Shown here piece by piece: positions 53,990-63,724 of a stretch of DNA of 64,000 bases. The DNA lies in the NCBI RefSeq assembly GCF_023065955.2, contig NW_026622963.1:6083001-6147000 (forward strand), read 5' to 3'. A model generated the notes under the pieces. That model worked only from the letters and a program-made list of their open reading frames with translations. It did not search any database and was not told the DNA's origin. The position numbers were made by a program, and so were the translations under genes. Source of the DNA: Ursus arctos. Lineage: Eukaryota; Chordata; Mammalia; Carnivora; Ursidae. Position 1 is the first letter of the stretch; every line of letters begins with the position of its first letter.

Positions 53990-54125
53990 CGTGATTGTTG
54001 CCAAGCTATTAATGAAAATGAGACCTAAATTAGCTTCAGAAAATGAGGTTTTAGCATTGGAAAGTTTTTGACGATCGAAATTGGGAATGCAAATAAGTAT
54101 ATGCGCTAGAAATCAATTAGTAAGT
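53990..54125. promoter_or_regulatory. AT-rich repeat-free block with an octamer
   Basis: ccaagctattaatgaaaatg, gacctaaattagcttcagaa and aatcaattagtaagtaag surround a perfect POU octamer, atgcaaat, at 54087-54094. TAAT-type cores near an octamer can form composite enhancer sites, but this is inference. Confidence 0.3.
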
Positions 54126-54439
54126 AAGAAAGAAACCCCACAAAGTCTAGTCATTGCAACCCAGGGCACCCTTGGGGCCTCACTTTCCCCTTTGGTGAGG
54201 GGAGAGGAAGGGACCAGGCTAGCCTGCTGCTGAGGGTCCTCCGGGAGGTGATGAGATTCTGTGATTTCAGAGATCAGTGCCGAATAGCAGAGAGGGGTGG
54301 GGACTGGGGATGGGGGAACCCGTCCAGTGGGGAGACGCCAGCCGGCCCAGGGTATGGCCCCTGGCAGGCTCCTCAGCTGCCCCGAGGAAGGCCCTTGCTC
54401 TCCAGTGCAAAGTGTGCATCTCACAGTAGCTTGCAAGGC

Positions 54440-54700
54440 AGCACTGATTAGTAATTAAACAGCTTTAAAAAAAAAATAAAGCCATTAACGCGAATGCCAT
54501 CAAAATCAGAACCTCAGACACCGGCTCATAATTATGAGCGTACCTCGAGACCCACAGGAGAGGACATTTACATTTTAACATGCACACTGCACAAGCATTA
54601 CTATCTCCCCCACCCGCCCCTGTTCCCACCATTAGGGGACTTGCAGTTGAATTCATTCGCTTTCCAGTTTTACTCTGATCCCGGGAAAAGCAGATCATCT
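54440..54700. promoter_or_regulatory. AT-rich repeat-free block with a palindrome
   Basis: gattagtaattaaacagctt, an A-run (54467-54477), aagccattaacgcgaatgcc and gctcataattatgagc (54524-54539) occur within 100 bp, followed by ttacattttaacatgcacac. Homeodomain-type cores are dense. The block is not part of a repeat that I can name. Confidence 0.35.
54524..54539. promoter_or_regulatory. Perfect 16-bp palindrome
   Basis: gctcataattatgagc equals its reverse complement, with an overlapping TAAT/ATTA centre. It suits a homodimeric homeodomain-type factor or a small hairpin. Function unknown. Confidence 0.5.
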
Positions 54701-54734
54701 TGCAAGAGGGAGACGGAGAGGAGTGGAAAGAGGT

Positions 54735-54950
54735 TTTGCATCAGGTTGGTGGTGGCCCTGCTGTGCTCAGCCGTATTGCTTTGGGCCAGTCACCTAATGG
54801 TCTTAGCAAACCTCCTTTTGCCCATCTTTAAAATGGGGATGACAAGGCCCATCTTGTAGCATGGTGGCTAAGGATGAAATGAGTCGATGCATTTCTGAAC
54901 GTAACACATAATCAATGCCTGACAACTGGTAGCCATTATTAGACCTGGTA
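54735..54950 (+). repeat. MIR SINE, sense
   Basis: gctttgggccagtcacctaa, ttgcccatctttaaaatggg, gatgacaaggcccatcttgt, aggatgaaatgagtcgatgc and aacacataatcaatgcctga in MIR order through to its 3' end. Confidence 0.85.
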
Positions 54951-55199
54951 CCAGGCACTCAGCCTTCTGCTGGACACTGTTGGGGGCCAGAGAGGTGGAT
55001 GTGGGGTTCTAGAAAAGAGTCATTCTCCTTGGAAAATGGGATGAACAAACACAAAGCCATTTGGCTCATTTGAACGGGGCTTTTACTGGTCTATCTCCAA
55101 ACTGGTTGTAAGTGACGGTTACGTTTTCAGTGATGTGGACTGAGCAGAGGAGCCTGTAGTCCTGGAAGGACAGATGGCATTCCGAACACTTGGTTCCTG

Positions 55200-55355
55200 C
55201 CTGGCTTCATTCTGGTCCTTTTATCTCATGTAGTCCTCACAACCGTCCCCATACCCATTTGACAGATGAGGTCATCAAGGCTAGGAGAAGCCAACCAGCT
55301 TGTTCGGCATCATAGAGCCAGGAAGTGGAGGAACCAATGGGCATTTGGGGTCTGT
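55200..55355 (-). repeat. MIR SINE, antisense
   Basis: ttttatctcatgtagtcctc, acaaccgtccccatacccat, ttgacagatgaggtcatcaa, agccaaccagcttgttcggc, atcatagagccaggaagtgg. Clear reverse MIR. Confidence 0.8.
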
Positions 55356-55709
55356 GGGACCCCACAGCCGTATTGGCTTTTCATGACACCAGGTGCATGC
55401 CAGGCAGGAGTGATACTTATCTACGCTAATTTTTAGGTGTTGGGCTGCAGAAGGAGAAAGGACAGGTGCCAGAGGCTTTCCAATGCGAGGCTGAGTTGCA
55501 GATGGCCCAGGAGGTGGAAGGTAGAAAAGTCAGCCCCAGTACTCACCGGACCTCTGAGTCAAGGCAACTCCTGTCATTAGGGCTGGGGCTACCAATGGAG
55601 GCAAACCTCCTGGTCAATCAACCTGACTGCAGAGTTGGGGGTCCCGAGGCTCTCCCTTCACCTGGGAATGCGGCCTCTCAGAAGAGAGAGCCGGCCAACA
55701 GCCTGGTGA

Positions 55710-55880
55710 ATTGGACAGTCCCGCATTCTAGGCTTCTGGAATATAGCTCTTTGCTGTGTGGCTTTGGGCCAGTCACTTTGCCTCTCTGGGCCTCCATGCC
55801 AATTCTGTAAAGTGAGGGATGCGGAAAAGCCCTACTCAGCTGCCCCTCCCGGCCTCCACTCTGGGATTCTGTGTGAGCCT
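55710..55880 (+). repeat. MIR SINE, sense
   Basis: gacagtcccgcattctaggc, tctttgctgtgtggctttgg, gccagtcactttgcctctct, gggcctccatgccaattctg, taaagtgagggatgcgg. The tail (cactctgggattctgtg) fits the MIRb/c 3' end. Confidence 0.8.
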
Positions 55881-56009
55881 TTGCACTCTCTGGAATTTCT
55901 TAACAATAAAGTACCTGGCCACGGTACACGGGCTCGCTGTGCCTTTCAACTCTCATTATTTCTCCCAGAGAATTAACTCTCCAAGGGCTAAGAAACAAAA
56001 GTTTGGGGG

Positions 56010-56250
56010 CCTTTAAAAAAAAAAAAAACACATAAAATATCAGGACCAGACAGGCCATTTTCAGACAGTCCCTGGGGCCTAGTCAGCTATTAAAGATGGA
56101 AATTATATATTCATAACACAAGATATTGCTGCTTGCTTATTTATAACTTGCTCCATTTCAAGAATATTTATTCTAGACAAGGAGGCTTGATAATTTTCAT
56201 CCAATCTACTCCTCATAGCTTAGGGCAAAAGAAGGGAAGGGTTCCACTGC
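56010..56250. promoter_or_regulatory. AT-rich repeat-free block
   Basis: After an A-run (56016-56029) come agctattaaagatggaaatt, atatattcataacacaagat, ttgcttatttataacttgct and aagaatatttattctagaca. TTTATNN-type cores (Cdx/Hox-like) recur. The A-run may be an old retroposon tail. No gene. Confidence 0.3.
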
Positions 56251-56449
56251 AGGAGCGGCTTTCTAGCAGCAGCAGGTAAGACAGGAACGCAGCTCCCCTT
56301 CCTACAGGTCAGGACCATGGACAGATTGGTGCTGGCAGGCGGCCCTCAGTCTGCACCAGCGTCCCAGGGCACCCCAGCTGGCACCGTGCATACCTGCGCG
56401 GGTTCATTTCAAACAGACAGAACTTAACCTGGAAGCGTCATGGGCTCAG

Positions 56450-56580
56450 CCCCCTCCTTTGACCTAGGAAGACACCGAGGCCCAGACACAGGCTATGTGC
56501 TTGGTCAAGGTCAGGGGGACAGGGCGCATGCACAGCTGGGCTGTGACGCCAGTCTCCTGCGTCTCAGGTCAGCACGGCTT
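56450..56580 (-). repeat. MIR fragment, antisense
   Basis: gacctaggaagacaccgagg, cccagacacaggctatgtgc, ttggtcaaggtcagggggac and cacagctgggctgtgacgcc match the reversed MIR core. Confidence 0.6.
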
Positions 56581-56594
56581 CAAGAATGGAAAGG

Positions 56595-56710
56595 GAGCTA
56601 TTGAGTACCTACCATGTGCCAGTCTCTGAAGTGAGCCCCCGAGATTTTATTAAGCACTCACTGTAAGCTTTGCCCTGTGCTGGGCAATGTTTGGAAGATC
56701 AAGAGGAGGA
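56595..56710 (-). repeat. MIR/L2-like end, antisense
   Basis: gctattgagtacctaccatg, tgccagtctctgaagtgagc, then a second similar unit attaagcactcactgtaagc and tttgccctgtgctgggcaat. The two near-copies suggest two adjacent MIR or L2 3' ends. Confidence 0.5.
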
Positions 56711-56814
56711 GAGAGATGTTCGAAGAAAGATTCCCTTTAGAAAGGTGAGAGCAGAAGCCATTGCATCAGCCACTGGTCCCGCCAGTCAGCACACCCCCCA
56801 GCTGGCTGGCTCAC

Positions 56815-56945
56815 AGGCCTTATTCCCACCGGGCCACAGAGGACAATGAGGGACTCGCCCACGGTCACAGAGGGGGCAACGGAAGGGCGGAGCCTGGTCT
56901 GGAAACCCGGGCGGACTCCAGAGTCATGCTCTCTCTACCGCTCCC
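56815..56945 (-). repeat. MIR fragment, antisense
   Basis: cttattcccaccgggccaca, gaggacaatgagggactcgc, ccacggtcacagagggggca, acggaagggcggagcctggt and ctctctaccgctc match the reversed MIR, nearly to its 5' end. Confidence 0.65.
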
Positions 56946-57149
56946 AAGCCCTACTGTGGTCAGAGCCCAGACAACCGAGACTCCCTCTGTCCTCTTCCGC
57001 ACGGGCGGGCAGGCTCTGAGCACCTAGTCCACGGAGAAAAACCGGACTCCCGGGAGCCTTTGCGTGATTGTTGGAAAAAGGTCCTGGGTCAAGTTGTCTC
57101 TGAGTTCAACCCAAATGTAGCCTGTCTCTACCATATACTCCTTGCGCGG

Positions 57150-57217
57150 CACGGCTCACATGCGCACACTCACACACACGTGCACACACACGCGTGCACG
57201 CACACACACACGCACAA
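57150..57217. repeat. Compound (CA)n/(CG) microsatellite
   Basis: CA tract broken by CG and TG steps (catgcgcacactcacacaca, cgtgcacacacacgcgtgca). Alternating purine-pyrimidine, so Z-DNA-prone. Confidence 0.9.
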
Positions 57218-57339
57218 AGCGTGGCCGGCCTTCTGTCTCTGACCATCCTGGATTATGCATTCCTCTGCCTGCTCACTTGGTGTGGCTGGAAAACCTACTC
57301 AGGGTGAGAATCACCAAGACTGAAGAAGTGTGTGTTTGT

Positions 57340-57480
57340 GTCGTGTCATTTATTCATTCTGTAAATATTGATTGAGCCCTTATTACATGGCAGGCCCTGG
57401 GCAGACATGCGGGTGCCGGAGAAGAGTGGTGAGTGCAGGCAACACAGGCCCTGCCCCCCTGAAGGACACGGATCCTCCTG
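57340..57480 (-). repeat. L2 3' end, antisense
   Basis: gtcatttattcattctgtaa, atattgattgagcccttatt, acatggcaggccctgggcag and caggccctgcccccctgaag match the reversed L2 terminus. Confidence 0.75.
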
Positions 57481-58070
57481 GGGCTCGGGGACCCACGGGG
57501 TGGGGGGGGAAACTGGGGACCCGGACCCACCTGGGGTCAGGAGAGCTCTGAGAGGTGAGCGGGAGTTTTGGCTCAGCCAGGCGGGGAGCCGGGCAACAGA
57601 GAGAACTGAGCAAAGCCAGGGAGGAGGACTTGGGGGGAGGCCCCAGGCAGGGCCAGGCCCCGTGGGCCGCATTAGGGGTTAGGGTCTCCTCACAAAGGAA
57701 GGAACAGACCAGACTGGGTTTTGGAGTATGTCTGAGAGCTGAGGAGGAGAGGGCAGTGGGGAGCTAGGGCTTCTTGCCATCGATGCCCCTGGGGCACCCC
57801 GTCATTCCTACCTGAAGCCTCCCGCTGCTGGGTTAGAGAAGGACCACGGACCGACTGCCTCACCAGCAGGGGCCTAGGAGCGAGTTTAAATGACAACTTC
57901 CAGGTCCAGGCCAGACCTCTGGAAGCAGAAACTCCGGGGTGGTCCTCGATCTGTATTTTGCAGGCTCAACAGGAAACGTGAGAGCAGAGTGATGGCTGCA
58001 GACCGAACTCGGCCGCTGTGAGATAGCGTCTGTCGGGAGGGCCTGGAGATCCTCTGGTTACTGGGGAGGA
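57480..58070. other. No gene or recognised repeat
   Basis: G-rich unique sequence on the plus strand. A 104-codon plus frame (57368-57682) and others lack any recognisable product. Confidence 0.35.
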
Positions 58071-58074
58071 GTTC

Positions 58075-58205
58075 TCAGCTGGGATCGTTGACATTAGAAC
58101 CATCTGGGAACATTGACACTCAGACTTTCTGATTCACTTGCTGGGGGGGGGCAAGGCTGGGCACCTTTACTTCTCAGTGCTCCCTGGTGATTCTGCGGTT
58201 CAGCA
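58075..58205 (-). mobile_element. MER5A-like DNA transposon fragment
   Basis: tcagctgggatcgttgacat, tagaaccatctgggaacatt, gactttctgattcacttgct, gcacctttacttctcagtgc and ccctggtgattctgcggttc follow the MER5A order, with a G-run inside. Ends are worn. Confidence 0.5.
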
Positions 58206-58309
58206 AAGGTGAGAGGGTAAGAGGGAGAGAGGGAGAGAGCGTGAGAGCCCTGAGTCCTACATACATCGGGCATGGGCGGTGGGGGCAGGGGGCAGGCCCC
58301 GCAAGCGCC

Positions 58310-58450
58310 GATTTGGTGAATTCAGCCTTGGCGAATTTCCCACCTGTGCTTCCACAGTCCCGCTCCATGCCAGGCCCTGTGCCCGAGCTGGGATGCTGAC
58401 ATGCTTGGCCCTGCCCTCGAGGAGTGTCCAGTCTGGAAGGGAGCGTGGCG
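58310..58450 (-). repeat. L2 3' end, antisense
   Basis: tccatgccaggccctgtgcc, tgctgacatgcttggccctg and ccctcgaggagtgtccagtc match the reversed L2 terminus beyond its A-rich tail. Confidence 0.5.
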
Positions 58451-58894
58451 GGTGTGACACTTCCTGGACTGTGTCCGGGGCAGGATGCTTGCCTGTGGAC
58501 GATGTCAAAGCCAGAGACATCTCTCACCACCTCGTTTTCCTGCCTGAGGTTTAGGGAGGAGGAGGGGCTGTCTGGCGTCATGCTAAGTAGGGGGGAGCGA
58601 CAGGGGAGCTGTGACCGAGGTGGAAAACCTAGGCTTCTGTGGGTGGCTGGAATAGCACGCGGGGGCCGTGGGCAGGTGGGTGGCCGGAAGTACCACACAG
58701 CATTTGGGAGCAGGGAGGGGGAAAGGCCAGTGGGTGAACTTGCAGAGCAAGGGGACGAAGATTGAACTGCCCTCCATGCCCCAGGAGATAGCCAAGCGTG
58801 TCTGCGCCTACTGGAAACCAAAGGTCATTTGATTTTCCCTCCTCATTTACTAACTGTGGGGACTGCAGTCCAGACACACAGGGGCCACGTCCAA

Positions 58895-59075
58895 GGTCAC
58901 ACACATACTTAGATACACACATGTACACATTCACTCACATAAACACACATACACACACACACACATATACAACAGACACGTACACACACGCACACACACA
59001 CACACATGCACACTCGTATACACAGAGCCACATGCAACACACGGATGGACACATCCTTGCACACAGACACAGACA
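58895..59075. repeat. Long degenerate (CA)n tract
   Basis: About 180 bp of CA-rich sequence with several purer cores (cacatacacacacacacaca near 58945) separated by TA, GA and CG variants. It is strand-asymmetric and gives false HTHT and CVCV frames. Confidence 0.9.
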
Positions 59076-59149
59076 CACTTCTTCCACATCTCTGACCTCC
59101 AGAGCTCTTTCCACATATTACTTTGTGTCTCAGCTCGAGTGTAGTGTAT

Positions 59150-59400
59150 TGATTCCTTGGTATTGAAAAATTTATTTCTGCATTTTTTAAGCCACAGCTC
59201 TTGCCCAGGATATCCTAAACCTTAATATCAGATAAATCATAGTGACATGAGGTTTTTTGGGGGGGGTGATTTTCTTTTCTATTCCTTTTAATCAATAAAT
59301 CATTTGTAAATGCCTTTAATGGAGATAAATGAAAACCAGCCTCTACCTCATTAAAAAATTGGTATTTTCAACCTTTAAATATGAGGTTTGTCATCTTAGG
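59150..59400. promoter_or_regulatory. AT-rich repeat-free block
   Basis: ttggtattgaaaaatttatt, taatatcagataaatcatag, cttttaatcaataaatcatt, tgcctttaatggagataaat and cctcattaaaaaattggtat, with GATA-, homeodomain- and Cdx-like cores. An eight-G run lies at 59260-59267. No gene or named repeat. Candidate enhancer by composition only. Confidence 0.35.
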
Positions 59401-59954
59401 AGTCTATAGAGTCTCTAAAAACAGGAAGCTCCCCTTCCAGAAATTTAACATTGCTTCAGCCTCCCCATCAACCCCCCTCTCCAGGCACAAGTCTCCCCTT
59501 TGCTGTGAGTCAAGCAGCGTCAGCCCTTCTCTGCTCCTCACGTGGTGAGCTGCTCTCCCCCAGAGCATCCAGGGAGACGTGCTGGCTCTTCTCTTCATCT
59601 AGAAGAAAATATGCTCATTTCTGACCACCTCCTGGTGACCAGGACCCCCAAAGAATATTCAATCCAACACAGTCCCCCAAAAGCGTGGCCAGGAGCCCCC
59701 AGTGTTGGGCTGCTTAGTGATATGAGCCTTAGCCCCTTCCCTTATGACGGGAGTGGGGAGGTTATCACATGGGCCCCCTCGAGGCTGCAGGGGTGCACCA
59801 ATGGCACATGCCAGGACGAGTCTCCAACACGTATAAATCAGCTTTTAAAGGTTATTATTACCTGAGACTTGCTGACCACATGAACGGGAGGAGACCATCC
59901 CTTAAAACATGAAGCAACTGCATTTACTGCTTGCTCTTTGTCTAAAATATTGGA

Positions 59955-60150
59955 GTTTACAAATCCCTTTAAAATAAGCATTTCCTTTTATGCTCCCGAC
60001 ACCCCTGCAAAAAAGCACAGAGGGCATTTGTAGCCCATCTCTGCAGATGAGAACCAGACGTCCTAGCCGGAGAGATTGCCTTACCCAAGCTCACACAGGC
60101 CCAAGACTCAAACCCAAGGCAGGGGTTGTGATTTCAAGGCTCCGAACATT
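59955..60150 (-). repeat. MIR SINE, antisense
   Basis: gtttacaaatccctttaaaa, ttatgctcccgacacccctg, cccatctctgcagatgagaa, gagattgccttacccaagct, cacacaggcccaagactcaa and acccaaggcaggggttg are in reverse MIR order. Confidence 0.75.
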
Positions 60151-60264
60151 CCAAAGGGTGCCAGGATTGAGGAGGGGTCTTTATAACTCCCTCCCAGATG
60201 GTGAGAAGACGACCTTTATTCTGAATGGGGTCTTTGACTCTTAGCCCAAGGTGGTATCCTGCCT

Positions 60265-60395
60265 GCTTAGGGCCTGAGAAGGCAGGGTCCAAGGCTGTCC
60301 ATCACTCTAGTCCTGGTATGTGGCAGAGTGCCTGGCACAGGACAGGTGATCAGGTAATGTTTGTAGATTGGATGGAAGAATGGATGATGGCTGGT
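60265..60395 (+). repeat. L2 3' end, sense
   Basis: cctgagaaggcagggtccaa, ggctgtccatcactctagtc, ctggtatgtggcagagtgcc, tggcacaggacaggtgatca and ggtaatgtttgtagattgga match the L2 3' terminus. Confidence 0.75.
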
Positions 60396-60424
60396 TGGCT
60401 GGCTGGACGCATACATTGACAAAA

Positions 60425-60615
60425 GGTGGCTAAGGGCTTTGGAATTGTATGATCTTAAATTGTAATTTGCCTAAATCCCTCTGAGACTCAGTTCCCACAT
60501 TTGGAGATGGGGTGAAGGCATCTACTTCACAGGTGTGATGAAGAGGATACCGGCAAACCATGCAAGCCCATGGCGTGGCACCTACGATGAGGACGTGCTT
60601 CCATGATGGGAATTA
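60425..60615 (+). repeat. MIR SINE, sense
   Basis: aggtggctaagggctttgga, ttgtaatttgcctaaatccc, tctgagactcagttcccaca, tttggagatggggtgaaggc, ctacttcacaggtgtgatga and catggcgtggcacctacgat. Near full length. Confidence 0.8.
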
Positions 60616-60619
60616 CTTC

Positions 60620-61435
60620 TACTTGTGCCTGTAGGGGCTTGGATCGCCCACCAAGCTGCCTACCTACTTCTACCCCTGCCCACTCTTGGTCTCTGCCAGT
60701 CTGCGGGAACCCTGGCCAGACTTGGGGGCTGGCCAGTCATTACCCTGGCCCTGTCTGACCTAAGTAGCTCATTGGCGCCAGGTCTGGCCTCCCTTTCCCT
60801 GTATCCTGAAACATAGTCACGTCTGTTGCCAGACCCCTCGGGGCAGAACGAGTACAGTTATTGGATTCAACCTTCTAAGATCCAGGCAACTGGGAACATG
60901 TCTGCTCTGGGAGAGACCTTGCCCTGGGATTGACACTTGGCAACAGAAGAGAAAGGGGAGGAAAATTCTTCCCTCCCTCCTCTTTCCCTCTCTTCCGCTC
61001 TTCCAGGAAGCTGGTGGGTCATGAAAAGGACCCACTTCATCAGCCAGGATGCTTCCTGCTGCTTGAAACAAGGAACCCCAACTCAAACGATAAGAAAGCT
61101 ATGGCACACCAAAAGGCCCAGAGGTGGGGCAGAGCCAGTGAAGTTTCCACATGGTCACAAGGTGGCTGCTGAAGCTCCGAAACCAAATGTAAATGTGACA
61201 AAGACAAGCCGAGTGGAATGTCATTTCTTCTGTGAGTGAAAACTTCCCTGGAAGAAACATCCTCTTCCATTCACAAACACAAGCTCACACAACCCCATGC
61301 TGGCTACACTTGAAGTCTCCTTGATTCGAAGCATCCATGGCCCCAGCCTGACCTGGACAGTGGGCCGTGGGTAAAGACTCTGTTCCGTAGAGGTGATGGC
61401 TCGCCACTTTATTGTCTGCTCAATATGTCCTTTGA
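60620..61435. other. No gene or recognised repeat
   Basis: Unique sequence. Frames of 60-100 codons overlap on both strands with no recognisable product. Confidence 0.4.
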
Positions 61436-61439
61436 CGGG

Positions 61440-61605
61440 GGCACACCCGCTGGGCTGGCCTAGAATATTAGCTGGGTTAATTGTCCCTTCAAATGAACAA
61501 CCAGTTTAATCAAGGACTTAATGCCCTCAGCCATTCAATTATGCCTGCCTCCGGACATGCAATTCCATTACCACCCCAGCGCCTTGCATGCAGGGAGAAT
61601 GAGAT
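61440..61605. promoter_or_regulatory. AT-rich repeat-free block before a GT tract
   Basis: ctagaatattagctgggtta, attgtcccttcaaatgaaca, gtttaatcaaggacttaatg and ttcaattatgcctgcctccg, with several TAAT/ATTA cores. A candidate regulatory block, by composition and motif density only. Confidence 0.3.
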
Positions 61606-61613
61606 TGGCTGAG

Positions 61614-61614
<1 letters not shown>

Positions 61615-61648
<34 letters not shown>

Positions 61649-61650
61649 GT
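61615..61650. repeat. (GT)n microsatellite 1
   Basis: Sixteen or so GT units ending ttgtcattg. A second GT array begins only about 155 bp further on. Confidence 0.95.
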
Positions 61651-61802
61651 CATTGCCCATAGGCATTTGTTAAGAGCAAACTGTGGGCTCGGAGCCTAAG
61701 CTGGCAGACAACACCTGACCTTGGCTTTGGGCTACGTGGCCTTATCAGGTACTCTGCCCAGCTCTGCTTAAGAAGGTTTGCAACCACATCTCACTCGCAA
61801 AT

Positions 61803-61803
<1 letters not shown>

Positions 61804-61848
<45 letters not shown>
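61804..61848. repeat. (GT)n microsatellite 2
   Basis: About 22 uninterrupted GT units followed by aagaggaggtgg. Likely polymorphic. Confidence 0.97.
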
Positions 61849-61852
<4 letters not shown>

Positions 61853-61879
61853 GAGGTGGGGAGAGAGAAGCCTCGATAA

Positions 61880-62410
61880 GATCTCTATGAGGTTAATACT
61901 CTTTAAATTAAATTATTGAAATCAAAATTCACGCCACAAAGACCCACATTTACACAAATATACATCTATAAGCCCAAATTCAGCCTCTGTTCACTCTACA
62001 AAAACAAAACAAACCACAACTAAATAAAAAAACTTCAGAGTTTTTCGTAGAATATATTAGAATGTTCATTTTCCAACACGAAAACAGAATGTGGTTACAA
62101 CATAGAGATATGTTCATCAGCAGGAGAAGAGCTGAGTTTTATGGCACACCTGTGTCACACTGTGCAGCCATTCCAAGATTGACGGGTAGCTCTAGTCATT
62201 GACATAAACATGGACAATTATGCTTATTCAGATCCGTACGAGTATTTACGGAGAGAGATAGTTTGAAAGAATAGCCCCTCCCCCAACGTTTCCCCACTGT
62301 ACTTCTAGGTGGTGAGATTTCGGGTTCTTTTGCTTTCTTTTCATTTTTAAAAATTTCCCGGCTATTTTACAAGAGCATATATAATCAAATTTTTTAAATG
62401 CAGCAATTTC
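61880..62410. other. AT-rich repeat-poor block, no gene
   Basis: Includes ttaaattaaattattgaaat, acaaaaacaaaacaaaccac and atataatcaaattttttaaa. It has no strong match to any repeat I know, although an old L1 3' UTR cannot be excluded. Confidence 0.35.
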
Positions 62411-62624
62411 TATTTGGGAACATTTCCTTCCACCTTTCCAGAGCCCCAACCTGTAGGAAAAGATCACACTTGTCTCACCTCTGCCAGCTCTCAAGCCCCG
62501 CGAGGGACTCGAGATAGGTGTGGCCACAATTCTGTCACTCACCCCTTTGGATGCCCTTGGACTCCATTTGCTTCCCCCAGGAAATGGCAATGCTGTTTAC
62601 TTGGACACCTTGAAAGTACTTTTA

Positions 62625-62985
62625 TTTGCTTGTGATGATGAATGTAATACATGCTTTTTTTTAATTTAAGATTTTATTTATTTATTTGATGGAGAGAGAG
62701 ACAGCCAGCGAGAGAGGGAACACAAGCAGGGGGAGTGGGAGAGGAAGAAGCAGGCTCCCAGCGGAGGAGCCTGATGTGGGGCTCGATCCCAGGACTCCGG
62801 GATCACGCCCTGAGCCGAAGGCAGATGCTTAATGACTGAGCCACCCAGGTGCTCCATGGTTATTGATAAAAACTTGAAAAGAGCAGAAAAGTATCTGGAA
62901 GGAAACGTTAACCATGATCACATCAGCCAAAGATACCAACTGTTAACATGTTGGTATACTTTCTTCTAGGCCTGTTTTCTAGGCA
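62625..62985. repeat. Old dispersed repeat split by the SINE
   Basis: Left piece gaatgtaatacatgc (62640-62654) and right piece gataaaaacttgaaaagagc, agaaaagtatctggaaggaa, accaactgttaacatgttgg, tatactttcttctaggcct read as one known dispersed repeat once the SINE is set aside. The family name is not certain. A related copy may lie at 6720-7060. Confidence 0.45.
62655..62855 (-). mobile_element. Carnivore tRNA-derived SINE (SINEC/CAN-SINE), antisense
   Basis: Reverse CAN-SINE: T-run, aagattttatttatttattt, gagagagagacagccagcga, aagcaggctcccagcggagg, ggggctcgatcccaggactc (reverse B box), gcttaatgactgagccaccc (reverse A box), ending near aggtgctcc. Low divergence. No clear target-site duplication is visible. 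It interrupts an older repeat, which continues on both sides. Confidence 0.95.
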
Positions 62986-63044
62986 TAATGGAGGTCGGAA
63001 GCTGGAGGCAGGCATAAGCGTGTGTGCTGAGTGTATAGCGGGAT

Positions 63045-63115
63045 GCCTACGTTCTGGACCCAGCACTGCCACTGAGCAGCTGGGTGGCGTGAGGGCACTC
63101 CTCCCTCTCAGCCCA
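63045..63115 (+). repeat. MIR-like fragment, sense
   Basis: acgttctggacccagcactg, ccactgagcagctgggtggc and gagggcactcctccctctca resemble the middle of MIR. Short and weak. Confidence 0.4.
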
Positions 63116-63261
63116 TTCCCTTAGCCATACCCTAGCTCTGGCACTGTTGGGGGCATGCACTACTGTTACAATTTAAGACTGTTTTATGGCCCCTCCCCTC
63201 TACCCCTCAGCCTCACCAGGGTCTCCCCCTTCATCGCATGATACAAAACGGTGTCCTCGAT

Positions 63262-63432
63262 CGTTCCCGGCCCTGGCTTCACACTAGAATTGTCTGGGGA
63301 ACTTATAAAAGATTCAGGGCTATGCTCCACCCTAGAATAATTAAATAAGAATCATGGGGGTGGGGCCCTGGCATTGGTATTTCTGGAAAGTTCCCCAGAG
63401 GATCCTAATGTGAGCCAGGCTGAAAACCACTG
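63262..63432 (-). mobile_element. MER5A hAT DNA transposon fossil
   Basis: cttcacactagaattgtctg, gggaacttataaaagattca, gggctatgctccaccctaga, atcatgggggtggggccctg, gcattggtatttctggaaag and ttccccagaggatcctaatg, ending in gctgaaaaccactg. Nearly full length and the best MER5A in the window. Confidence 0.85.
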
Positions 63433-63619
63433 GCGCTTGTCAAAGTGCTTTAGAAAGGCCAGAACGACATGAGCAGAAGGGTTATTATTATTCGTTACAG
63501 AGGTTTCTGTGGGCGTGGAAATGGGTTTCCTGACCCCTCCTCGATCTTACCGATCTTTCTAGGGAGGCACGTTAGCACAATCTCAATCCCTTGCTCAGAG
63601 CGGGGCTTTAGGACTCACA

Positions 63620-63720
63620 GAGCATTTTCTTATGATTTCTGGAGTTGGGTTTGCTTGCTGTCAAGTGTTGTCGCTGTGCTGGGCACTGTGCTAAGCAGGG
63701 CACTCACTTGGCGCAAGGAA
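63620..63720 (-). repeat. MIR/L2-like fragment, antisense
   Basis: ttgctgtcaagtgttgtcgc, tgtgctgggcactgtgctaa and gcagggcactcacttgg recall the reversed MIR or L2 3' end ('tgtgccaggcactgtgctaa'). Short; family not separable. Confidence 0.5.
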
Positions 63721-63724
63721 CCAG

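Noticed and set aside
57660..57690. Telomere-like ggggttagggt
   Set aside because: Two partial units only; not an interstitial telomeric array.
58174..58821. 215-codon minus-strand open frame
   Set aside because: Overlaps a MER5A-like fragment and an L2 end, is rich in Pro/Ser/Arg as expected from GC-rich non-coding DNA, and has no recognisable domain.
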